Shown here piece after piece: positions 1-7,454 of a stretch of 24,452 nt of DNA. The stretch is from Cymbomonas tetramitiformis (Eukaryota > Chlorophyta > Pyramimonadophyceae > Pyramimonadales > Pyramimonadaceae). The translations under genes were made by a program, and so were the position numbers. How positions within the stretch are numbered: position 1 is the stretch's first letter; each line of letters begins with the position of its first letter. Under the pieces are notes generated by a model. That model did not search any database, had not been told where the DNA came from, and saw only the letters and a program-made list of their open reading frames with translations. The stretch spans positions 1-24,452 of the forward strand of contig LGRX02031466.1 in assembly GCA_001247695.2 (NCBI GenBank), read 5' to 3'.

Positions 1-2
1 TC

Positions 3-3000
3 ACCCGGGCGCATCAGGAAGCAGAGGCAGCTCGACCTGCGCCATGGCCTGGTGATTCAGAACCAGAAGATCAGGTCACCAGGCAGGCTCGTTGGCAAGC
101 CAAGATAGCAGAGGCCGGCACGTACCATCTGCCGGAAGACAATTCAGATGAGGAGCTGAATCTGCCTGAGAAGGAGCCACGACTGCACAAACTGGCCAGC
201 ATCAGACCAGAGATAGGGGTGGACGCAGGGTCTGGACGCTGGGGAGAATGGTTGGATGCAGATGTACTAGCTGCTATGGACGCGAAGGGACCCACTCTGC
301 TGATTTTCTGGGCTTGGGTAGGCAGAGTACGAGTAAAGGTCTTGGTGGACTCTGGAGCTTCTTCTAGCTTCACTTCTGTGGAGGCCGCCAAGAAGTTTAA
401 ACTCCAGCCCAAGAAACACGAGACGCCGATGAAGGTGCAGGTGGCAGATGGCACCGTGTACGACGCCAACTCTTGCGTCCGTCCGAAGCTCACAGCCGAG
501 ACACGGAAGGGCAGTTATGCCAAACAGGTTACTCTGCGCGGCATGCCATTAGCACTCGGAGTGGACATAGTGTTGGGCGGAGACTGGCTACGAGCACAGA
601 AGAAGGTCACATTTGACTACGCCCAGTATGGTAGCGTGAAGTTCGGACATGGGTCGCAGAAAGTAGTCATCGCGGGTTGCAACCCTGGGTCGTCATCTAC
701 AGGGTCCGGGCAGGCCATGGGACTGGTAGAGGCACAGCTTATCAGTACTAAGCAAGCCAGGAAGGACCTGCGAGCTTTGAAGAATAGCGGCGAGGAGGCG
801 TACCTGATGTATCTGGCTCCAGATGGCACATTTAAAATGGAGGCCACCGACGACCCCAACTCTCCTTTAGAGGCCTCTGCAGCCTTATCAGAGTCATCTT
901 CATCATCATCATCGGAGGCAGAGGGTGACAACGCTAGGCCGAGGGGGGGGGAAGTTACCTCTGACGAGGAAGGCTGCGACAGCGACAGTACAGTAGCAAG
1001 CGTAGCCACCCTAATCTCCGACAGCAGTTCGTCTGAATCTGAACAAGATGCAACGGAGCAGGAGGACTGGGCACAGGAGCAGGTGTGTGCTCTGCGACCG
1101 GTGACGTGCCCCACATCAGCGCAACCCGCTGTGCGAGATTGGGGACCTTACCCCACAAGGGCCAGATGGGAGGCGTTCCAGATGCTTCCACGAGAGCGCA
1201 GGGAGCAGGCTGCACAGCATCACGCGGAGGAATTGGAACCTGAGTGGGAAGAGGAGGCATACTGTTTGTGGAAAACAGGGCAGGCACTGCGTCTGCAGCA
1301 GGAGCAACGGAGGAGCAGAGGGGTGAACCACAGGAGATCGCGCAGAGTTAGCGAGCCAGTACTGGCAGCACCTATAGAAGCTGAGACAGGGCAAGGCAAA
1401 GATGGGTATAGCTGTTTCAGGAAAGAGGCACCAGCTGCTGCGGCGACATCTAGTGATGAGCACAGCAAAGGTGAGACCAAGGAGGCCAAGCCGGATGAGG
1501 AGGACGCAGAGGTACCACAATGGATCCTGGACGAGCTGGTGAAGCTGAAGCAGCGGTACCAGGACGTGGTGGGCATGGAGCTTCCTGAGGGCGTCGTGGA
1601 CCGCGACCACAAATCGCCGCTGCGCGTGGACCCCGAGTACCGTGATGGTGCACGACACAAGAGGTGCTACAAGCTGTCCATGGAGGAGTTGCGACAACTT
1701 CGTGGACAACTGGACGAGCTCTTGGCAAAGGGATACATCCGTCCCTCGTCTTCACCTTGGGGCAGTCCAGTCCTGATGGTGCCCAAGCCCTCCAACCCCA
1801 AGGAGCTGCGACTGGTGATCGACTATCGCCAGATCAACGAGATCACTGTGAAGGACCGTTACCCTCTCCCTGACGTACAGTCTCTCATCGATGACCTGCA
1901 GGGAGCGACTATCTTCTCTACCGCGGACGCTCTGTGGGGATTCTGGCAGGTGCCCATGGAGGAGGACGCGATCGAGAAGACGGCCATGACCACGCCGTTT
2001 GGAGCTTATGAGTGGTTGGTCATGCCTATGGGGCTGTCCAATAGCCCTTCGTGCTGGCAGCGAATGATGCAGAAGTACTTGGGCCACCTGCCGTTCGTCA
2101 GAGTCTTTGTGGATGACATCATGATCTTCTCTCGCAACCCCGAGGAGCACCTGGACCATCTGCGGCAGGTTTTGGAGGTATGCCGACAGAATAAGGTCAA
2201 GTTGAAGGAGTCCAAGTTACGTTGTTTTAAACGCTCAGTACGTTTTCTGGGACACGTCATTGACCGCACAGGTTGCCGACCTCAGCAAGACAAGATAGCT
2301 TCCATACGGGACTGGCCGCGACTCGAGACGGTGAAGCACGTGCGACAGTTCTTGGGCTTGGCTGGGTTCTATCGACGGTACATACAGGGTTTCGCTGACT
2401 TAGCGCACCCTTTGACCAAGCTGACTAAGAACCTAGTGCCATGGGAATGGGGACCAGAGCAGGAACACGCCTTTGAACGCCTCAAGACCGCTCTCACCAC
2501 TGCACCGACCTTGATCTTGCCCGATCAGGAAGCAGCGCATCGCGGCACCAGCCCCTTTGTTGTGCAGACTGATGCGAGTGCAGTGGCTTTAGCTGGCGTG
2601 CTGATGCAGGATCTAGGCAAGGGCCTGCAACCCATAGCCTTCGAGAGTAAGCAGTTCTCGTCTGCTGAGCAGAACTACCACGCAGGTGAGCGTGAGCTAG
2701 CCGCCATCCACCACTGCACTACGCAGACTTGGAGACATTACCTGATATTCACGGAGTTCAGGTTAATGGGGGATCATGCTCCTCTAAAGTGGTTATTCGC
2801 ACCTGGACGGGAGCTCAGCCGACGCCAGGCTAGGTGGTACGAAGACCTGGTGGAGGTAGGAGTGCACGCCATGGAGCACGTGCCTGGACGCACACTGGTG
2901 GTACCGGACGCTGCCTCACGGCGACCGGACTACGTGCAGGCGACGGCGCGCGAGGGGCTGAAGGAGGCTGGCTATGTGGATCCGAGCACTGACCAGCCGG

Positions 3001-6000
3001 TGTCTGCAGAGGAGGGTAGAAGAGCTGCGGGAGCCAAGGGGAAATCAGAAGACATGGTGGCTGGCCTGAAGGTTGCAGAAGAGGAAGACCCCACTTCACC
3101 CCTGGACTTAGAGCTCAGCTCGTCGGACGAGGAGGAAGGTGAGTACCCACCGGTCAGTGAGCCCAAAGTAACCGGTAAGCTAACTCAGCTGAACGGTCTC
3201 TGGTGGGCAGAAACACCGGACTTATGGCTGGACGCTATGGTCACAGTGGAGAGGATGGCCGCGCTACCAGCAATGGCAGGAGTCCAGACACGAGCCCAGA
3301 GTGAGCAGCGACCAGCAGAGAAGCAGCAGCCAGCAGCGGTACAGCAGCAGTCCTCACCAAGGATGCAACCTGGGGAACCCCTGGTAGACAATCAGGACTG
3401 GAAGCTGATTCCGTCCGAGTTTAGTCGATTGCAAGCCAAGTACGCGAAAGTGTTGGGTGGACGGTTCCAGGTGGACGCATGCTGCGACCTCATGGGGCAG
3501 AACCGGCAGGTGGACACGTTCTGGACAGATTGTCTGAAGGAACAGTGGAGGGGTCGCGTGGTGTGGTGTAACCCACCCTTCTCGGATTCCAAGGTGAGCA
3601 TTGCTGACATCCTAAGACACTATGCTTCAGAGGCCCGACACGCTCCCCAGAGCACAGCCGCGCTGTTCCTGTTGCCTGACTTCCCGCAGGCTGACTGGCG
3701 GCCCCTGCTGCGAGAGTACGGAATGGAAATTGCAGAGACCATACCCCGAGTGAACGAGCAAGGGGAGCCCAACCGGATGTTCGTCTCTCCTGGCGAAGAA
3801 AGGGGACACCGTACAGCCCTGCAAGAGTTGCCCATTCCATGGCCCGTCTTGGTAGTGTTGGCTAAGCCGCAGCGGAAGCACTTTGAAGAGATCACAGCCC
3901 CAAGGGAGAGACCCTCAGCATCACCAGCGGTAACTCTCAAGGGCGCAGCAGCCAAGATCAGGGACCAGGCAGGAGTGGTGGAACCAGGCATGTTTCTGCG
4001 TGCCTTACGAGCAGAGCACAGGCGCAGTGAGTACCTTTCAGCTCTGAAGCAGGAACTACTGGCCACTCAACATCACCGCACCGAGCATTTTCGACTGGTG
4101 AGTAACATCATCTGGAGAGTGGCGGAAGGGCGCTATCAGGTGGTCTTAGCTCCCGACTCCCCTCTGAGAGAGCTGGTCTTGAGGGAGGCTCATGAAGCAC
4201 CTGCAGCTGGCCACACAGGGAGGGACAAGACCCTGGACAGAGTCAGGCGACGATTCTGGTGGCCGCGTATGGATCTGGACGTAGCTGAATGGGTGAAGAC
4301 GTGTGTAACCTGCCAGCAAACCCAGCCGCGCCAGGGATACCCAGCAGGCCTGTTACAGCCTCACTCTGTGCCTAGTCGATTGTGGGAAGTGGTGAGTATA
4401 GACTTTGTTACTGGGCTCCCCACGACAGAGAGAGGTGTGAACGCCTTCGCCACCTTTACTTGTAAACTGAGTAAGATGGTGCACGTGGTCCCAATGGCGT
4501 ACAATGATAGCTCAGCGGAGGTGGTGACCAGAATGTTCATGGATGCGGTGTGGCGACTGCACGGAGCCCCAATGAAGATTGTGTGCGACCGGGACCCGCG
4601 CTTTCGAGATGCTCTGACCCAGGAGTTCATGCGACTGATGGGCGTGAAGGTAGCCAGCACCACCCCTTATCACCCGCAGAGTGATGGCCAGGCGGAGCGC
4701 AGTAACCACAATGTGGAGCGCATGCTGCGTTGCTACGTAGCGGAGAACCAGGAGGATTGGGACCTGTGGGTGGCTCCAGTGGAGTACGCCATCAACGACT
4801 CCAAGTCGGCAGTGACAGGGTTCTCACCGTTCGAACTGGTGTATGGACATGCGCCAGCGACTCAGTTGGACCTCTTCATGGATGCAGCTCTGGAGGGAGG
4901 CGCAAAGAGGAGGAAGGGAGGTCGCACAGCAGCGGACAAGCAGGGTACCGCTCACCAGCTGGCCAAGCAGTTCGCGCAGCAGCTGCAGGCGGCACGAGAA
5001 GGTTTGCAACTAGCTCAGCAGCGTATGATAGAGCAGTTCGATGCACGGCACCGTCTCCAACAGTACAAGGTGAATGATCAGGTGTGGGTGGATGGACAGC
5101 ACCTGACGCTGCCCGGTGACAGGGGCTTGAAACCCAAGTTGCGCAAGTTGCGGCACGGACCTCTGCGAGTAGTAGAGTGTCTATACAGTGATCGACAGCA
5201 AGAACTGCCAGTACAGGACCGAGGAGCCCCGTCAGCCTACAGACTGGAGCTGCCTGTGCACTGGAAGGTGCATGACACTTTCACTGCAGACAGGCTCAGC
5301 CCAGTACAGTCAGGCGCAGATCACTTTGTTAGCAGACGGGAGGAGATGGCACCACCGCCAGTAATGGTAGAAGGGCAGAAGGAGCGCGAGGTGGAGCGCA
5401 TCATTCGCACGCGCTTCAGAAAGCTAGGCGGGAAAACTGGCGGGTCAGTACAGGAGTGGTTGACTAAGTGGAAGGGATTACCACACAGTCACAGCCAGTG
5501 GCGGACTCGAGAAGACCTGGAGGGCAAGGGAGGCAGACTGGAACCTCTGAGAGCCTTTGAGGCTGATGAGGAGAAGCAGAGGAGGGCTCCAGAAAAGAGG
5601 CGTAGGGAGACGCACGGCCAGCAGCAGGAGCAGAGGGCTCAGCTCATGGCAATGAGAGCCCCCACTCCGAAGGTTTACAGTAAGGGTGCCAGCCAGGTGT
5701 ACCAGCCACATCTCACAACAGTGCAACACCCTGTGAGAATCCTCGTCCTCTTCTGTGGGACTGGATCTGTGGAGCAACAGTTCCAACGGCAGTTCGACGG
5801 CTGCGAAGTGGTGACAGTGGATATTCTTCCCAAGTGGCAAGCAACATGCACTGAGGACATTCTCCACTGGAACTACAAGCTGTACCCCCGACACCACTTC
5901 GACGTGATCTGGGCGAGCCCACCATGTAAGGAGTACAGCAAGGCCAAGACTATAGGAGTACCAGATCTGGAACTGGCTGATCGACGAGTGAAACGTACCC

Positions 6001-6473
6001 GGCAGATCATCGAGTACTACGATCCAGCATACTACTTCATTGAGAACCCAGCTGGGGATGCACTGCGAGGGCTGCACACGCGACCTGTGATGAAGGGGTT
6101 ACCCGACCCTCACCCCGTCTCCTACTGTAGGTATGGAACACCTTACATGAAACCTACACATATCTGGACGAACGCCGTGCTACCCGTACCCCTGCTGCAG
6201 TGTACTCAAGCAACGCCATGTCCCGCGAGAGCTGTGCTGGGAAAGCACGAGAACACATCGCAAGAAGGAGTTTCAGCGTCTAGAACACGAGGCATGGGGT
6301 CAGCGCAAGCAGTATACGCGATTCCCCGCACCTTATTGCACCATCTGTTCTGTGGACTGAAGTTGGGCAAGCGCATGAGCGAGGAAAGTGCAGCAGCTAT
6401 CATGGACCTCATCGCCACCCTGACAGCGCAGACGGATGAGATCTCGATGCAGGAACAAGATACTGGGGTCTAA
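3..6473 (+). CDS. Ty3/Gypsy Gag-Pol polyprotein with two methyltransferase-like domains (5' partial)
   Basis: This frame is open from nt 3 to the TAA at 6471-6473 (2156 residues in view). A GTG at 219 is not a credible eukaryotic start, since the frame stays open to the window edge, so the ORF is 5' partial. Domains by nt: aspartic protease DSGA at 348-359, with GGDWL near the end of the domain; RT about 1674-2250 with FVDD at 2106-2117; RNase H about 2550-2930 with its first Asp at 2571; Dam-like domain 3399-3880; integrase about 4150-4860; GPL variant of the GPY/F motif near 5157; chromodomain 5388-5540; C5-methyltransferase-like 5733-6350. Acidic serine-rich linkers lie at about 880-1075 and 3100-3145. 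No stop or frameshift is seen, so the polyprotein looks potentially functional. It should be cleaved by its own protease and act in virus-like particles and at integration. Confidence 0.93.
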   Translation, partial: TRAHQEAEAARPAPWPGDSEPEDQVTRQARWQAKIAEAGTYHLPEDNSDEELNLPEKEPRLHKLASIRPEIGVDAGSGRWGEWLDADVLAAMDAKGPTLLIFWAWVGRVRVKVLVDSGASSSFTSVEAAKKFKLQPKKHETPMKVQVADGTVYDANSCVRPKLTAETRKGSYAKQVTLRGMPLALGVDIVLGGDWLRAQKKVTFDYAQYGSVKFGHGSQKVVIAGCNPGSSSTGSGQAMGLVEAQLISTKQARKDLRALKNSGEEAYLMYLAPDGTFKMEATDDPNSPLEASAALSESSSSSSSEAEGDNARPRGGEVTSDEEGCDSDSTVASVATLISDSSSSESEQDATEQEDWAQEQVCALRPVTCPTSAQPAVRDWGPYPTRARWEAFQMLPRERREQAAQHHAEELEPEWEEEAYCLWKTGQALRLQQEQRRSRGVNHRRSRRVSEPVLAAPIEAETGQGKDGYSCFRKEAPAAAATSSDEHSKGETKEAKPDEEDAEVPQWILDELVKLKQRYQDVVGMELPEGVVDRDHKSPLRVDPEYRDGARHKRCYKLSMEELRQLRGQLDELLAKGYIRPSSSPWGSPVLMVPKPSNPKELRLVIDYRQINEITVKDRYPLPDVQSLIDDLQGATIFSTADALWGFWQVPMEEDAIEKTAMTTPFGAYEWLVMPMGLSNSPSCWQRMMQKYLGHLPFVRVFVDDIMIFSRNPEEHLDHLRQVLEVCRQNKVKLKESKLRCFKRSVRFLGHVIDRTGCRPQQDKIASIRDWPRLETVKHVRQFLGLAGFYRRYIQGFADLAHPLTKLTKNLVPWEWGPEQEHAFERLKTALTTAPTLILPDQEAAHRGTSPFVVQTDASAVALAGVLMQDLGKGLQPIAFESKQFSSAEQNYHAGERELAAIHHCTTQTWRHYLIFTEFRLMGDHAPLKWLFAPGRELSRRQARWYEDLVEVGVHAMEHVPGRTLVVPDAASRRPDYVQATAREGLKEAGYVDPSTDQPVSAEEGRRAAGAKGKSEDMVAGLKVAEEEDPTSPLDLELSSSDEEEGEYPPVSEPKVTGKLTQLNGLWWAETPDLWLDAMVTVERMAALPAMAGVQTRAQSEQRPAEKQQPAAVQQQSSPRMQPGEPLVDNQDWKLIPSEFSRLQAKYAKVLGGRFQVDACCDLMGQNRQVDTFWTDCLKEQWRGRVVWCNPPFSDSKVSIADILRHYASEARHAPQSTAALFLLPDFPQADWRPLLREYGMEIAETIPRVNEQGEPNRMFVSPGEERGHRTALQELPIPWPVLVVLAKPQRKHFEEITAPRERPSASPAVTLKGAAAKIRDQAGVVEPGMFLRALRAEHRRSEYLSALKQELLATQHHRTEHFRLVSNIIWRVAEGRYQVVLAPDSPLRELVLREAHEAPAAGHTGRDKTLDRVRRRFWWPRMDLDVAEWVKTCVTCQQTQPRQGYPAGLLQPHSVPSRLWEVVSIDFVTGLPTTERGVNAFATFTCKLSKMVHVVPMAYNDSSAEVVTRMFMDAVWRLHGAPMKIVCDRDPRFRDALTQEFMRLMGVKVASTTPYHPQSDGQAERSNHNVERMLRCYVAENQEDWDLWVAPVEYAINDSKSAVTGFSPFELVYGHAPATQLDLFMDAALEGGAKRRKGGRTAADKQGTAHQLAKQFAQQLQAAREGLQLAQQRMIEQFDARHRLQQYKVNDQVWVDGQHLTLPGDRGLKPKLRKLRHGPLRVVECLYSDRQQELPVQDRGAPSAYRLELPVHWKVHDTFTADRLSPVQSGADHFVSRREEMAPPPVMVEGQKEREVERIIRTRFRKLGGKTGGSVQEWLTKWKGLPHSHSQWRTREDLEGKGGRLEPLRAFEADEEKQRRAPEKRRRETHGQQQEQRAQLMAMRAPTPKVYSKGASQVYQPHLTTVQHPVRILVLFCGTGSVEQQFQRQFDGCEVVTVDILPKWQATCTEDILHWNYKLYPRHHFDVIWASPPCKEYSKAKTIGVPDLELADRRVKRTRQIIEYYDPAYYFIENPAGDALRGLHTRPVMKGLPDPHPVSYCRYGTPYMKPTHIWTNAVLPVPLLQCTQATPCPARAVLGKHENTSQEGVSASRTRGMGSAQAVYAIPRTLLHHLFCGLKLGKRMSEESAAAIMDLIATLTAQTDEISMQEQDTGV
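318..648 (+). other. Retropepsin-like aspartic protease domain
   Basis: The catalytic loop reads V-D-S-G-A with the Asp codon at 348-350. The downstream hydrophobic motif I-V-L-G-G-D-W-L matches the ILGxDWL signature of Gypsy proteases. The domain would cleave the polyprotein into mature parts. Confidence 0.85.
1674..2930 (+). other. Gypsy reverse transcriptase and RNase H domains
   Basis: RT motifs are visible in order: GSPVLMVPKP, LRLVIDYRQIN, the first catalytic Asp in FSTADALWGF (an unusual form of the normal LDLxSGY), MPMGLSNSPS, and the FVDD box at 2106-2117. The connection then has FLGLAGFYRRYI. RNase H follows with TDAS (Asp codon 2571-2573), the Glu of GERELAA, GDHAPLKWL and VPDAASR. 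All of these are Ty3/Gypsy hallmarks. Confidence 0.93.
3399..3880 (+). other. Dam-like (phage-type N6-adenine) methyltransferase domain inserted between RNase H and integrase
   Basis: The segment has F-Q-V-D-A-C-C-D followed by N-R-Q, then W-R-G-R-V-V-W-C-N-P-P-F (NPPF codons 3570-3581), then L-F-L-L-P-D-F-P-Q-A-D-W. This order resembles phage-type Dam enzymes, where an LDVCA-like strand precedes VWCNPPY. NPPF is an accepted form of the catalytic DPPY motif. Activity is inferred only. The domain could instead be a structural or nucleic-acid-binding relic. It lies after an acidic and glutamine-rich linker and before the integrase zinc finger. Confidence 0.65.
4150..4860 (+). other. Gypsy integrase: H2C2 zinc finger and DDE core
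   Basis: The zinc finger has His codons at 4191 and 4212 and Cys codons at 4302 and 4311 (H-x6-H-x29-C-x2-C). The catalytic triad is the Asp in SIDFVTG (4401), the first Asp in CDRDPRF (4587) and the Glu in GQAERSN (4695). The context YHPQSDGQAERSN is typical of Ty3/Gypsy. It would insert the cDNA into the genome. Confidence 0.95.
5388..5540 (+). other. Chromodomain at the integrase C-terminus
   Basis: The stretch begins E-V-E-R-I-I, continues to E-W-L-T-K-W-K-G-L-P-H-S-H-S-Q-W, and ends R-E-D-L. This matches the chromodomain pattern VExIL...YLVKWKGY...TWEPxxxL, as in chromovirus integrases, which use it to target histone-marked chromatin. The aromatic cage looks partly altered, because Trp and Gln stand where aromatics are usual. 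Confidence 0.75.
5733..6350 (+). other. Cytosine-C5 DNA methyltransferase-like domain at the polyprotein C-terminus
   Basis: Motif I reads L-V-L-F-C-G-T-G-S (from 5742) and motif II is V-V-T-V-D-I-L. Motif IV is W-A-S-P-P-C, with the candidate catalytic Cys codon at 5925-5927. Motif VI is E-N-P at 6042-6050. A later Y-C-R-Y-G-T-P-Y-M-K-P-T-H-I-W-T-N block occupies the motif VIII position. The order and spacing fit a compact C5 methyltransferase such as those in phages and large algal viruses. The canonical PCQ is PCK here, and the target-recognition region is short. The domain is fused after the chromodomain in an unbroken frame. Confidence 0.75.
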
Positions 6474-6799
6474 AACCCTCAGGGCGCAAAGCAGCGCAAG
6501 ACCCGCAAAGCGAGAAAAGTACCAGGGCGACAGAACCGTTTAAGCGTTGGCAGCGTAATTCGGGGACGGAACCTAGGGAAACCTCCAGCGCGGAAGGGGA
6601 CTCAGACCCAAGGACTGAGGGGCACGGGACCCAAGAACCCGAGGCTTAGAAGCCAGGGGGACTCAGACCCGAGGACTGAGGGGCACGGGACCCGAGAACC
6701 CGAGGCTTAGAAGCCAGCATCACTGTGCATGTTTGTTGATCCCCAGACAATGTAAATACAGGCGAACTCTAACGCTAGCGAGGACGTAAGCGCGCGCCT
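6474..6799. other. Non-coding 3' untranslated stretch of element A
   Basis: No ORF of note occurs between the polyprotein stop and the polypurine tract. The stretch is G-rich and contains the two 61-bp tandem repeats listed separately. No further structure was recognised. Confidence 0.7.
6596..6717 (+). repeat. Two tandem 61-bp repeats
   Basis: Copies lie at 6596-6656 and 6657-6717. They differ only by A/G at two sites, each time after a CCC. Each unit contains CTCAG and CTGAG arms that could form a short hairpin. The location between pol and the polypurine tract suggests replication slippage in the 3' UTR or an RNA element. Confidence 0.95.
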
Positions 6800-6814
6800 A
6801 AAAGGGGGGGAGAG
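6800..6814 (+). promoter_or_regulatory. Polypurine tract (plus-strand primer)
   Basis: A run of four A and seven G followed by AGAG lies immediately before the probable LTR start. This is the expected position and composition of the plus-strand priming site of an LTR retrotransposon. Confidence 0.75.
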
Positions 6815-6815
6815 T

Positions 6816-7406
6816 TGTGCTAGGGTAAGTCACGAGACAGTATGATGACGCGTCAGAGCTACGAGTGACGGGTACGATGACAGTCATCAGTGACAGGCAT
6901 TTATGTGACCAGATGACAAGGGGGTCTGACAGAAATGACTGACAGAAATACCTGACCCGAAAGTGAGTTTTGGTGGGAAAGCCAGCAGTCAGAGAAATTG
7001 GAGGGAAAGCTGGTATGGCCTCCAATATTGCCAAGTCAGCACAGTTATAATTATTCAGAGTGATATGGAGTGGCTCGGAATACAGTGATGATATAACTGG
7101 GCTAGTCGGCAGATTCTATGATGTGACTGTTCGAGTTCTCATGAAGTATGATGGGACCTGACAGGAGTCGACATCGAGTGAAGTTCGAAAGTCGAGATCG
7201 GAAACCATGGCATAAAGCAGCCGAACAGGCTGAATGAAACAGTTTTGAATTTGTTACTGAACAGCCACACCTGGCTTTTGTAACTCCGACATTTAAGAAA
7301 GATCCGATTCACATATATGTATCTTGCTTACAGCCATACATATCTCTTGCAGGCTTGAACTAGGTTCCCTGTATTGTTAAGTAGACTTAGAAGCTCTTAG
7401 AGAGCA
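6816..7406 (+). repeat. Probable LTR, apparently shared by element A (3') and element B (5')
   Basis: The segment starts with TG (TGTGCTAGGG) directly after the polypurine tract and lies between a Gypsy pol and a Gag-like ORF. It is non-coding and less GC-rich than its neighbours. It contains a perfect TGACGCGTCA palindrome at 6846-6855, two 13-bp direct repeats at 6926-6951 and a TATA-like palindrome at 7311-7320. The right end is uncertain; AGCA at 7403-7406 is only a candidate. I could not identify a convincing tRNA primer-binding site after it. Confidence 0.6.
7311..7320 (+). promoter_or_regulatory. Candidate TATA box in the LTR
   Basis: The 10-bp palindrome ACATATATGT lies about 135 bp before the Gag-like ATG and in the 3' half of the LTR, where the core promoter of the downstream element would sit. 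There is no experimental support. A second AT-rich site is near 7045-7054. Confidence 0.4.
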
Positions 7407-7454
7407 CCCCCGAACACGTCCTCTAGCTCGGCTGTCTCGGCATCCTCACCTTCA

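Larger units (their letters stand above)
1..7406 (+). mobile_element. Ty3/Gypsy chromovirus-like LTR retrotransposon, 5' truncated by the window (element A)
   Basis: The polyprotein order protease, RT, RNase H, integrase, chromodomain is diagnostic of Ty3/Gypsy chromoviruses. The Gag N-terminus and 5' LTR lie outside the window. Downstream of the polyprotein stop come a 3' untranslated stretch, a polypurine tract at 6800-6814 and a probable 3' LTR starting near 6816. The right limit of about 7406 is a guess: TGCT at 6818 and AGCA at 7403-7406 would be the inverted ends. No second LTR copy is in the window for comparison. The element carries two extra methyltransferase-like domains that standard Gypsy elements lack. 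Confidence 0.85.

Noticed and set aside
7407..7454. tRNA primer-binding site after the LTR
   Set aside because: No stretch starting with TGG and matching a familiar tRNA 3' end was found in this leader, and the LTR end is itself uncertain.
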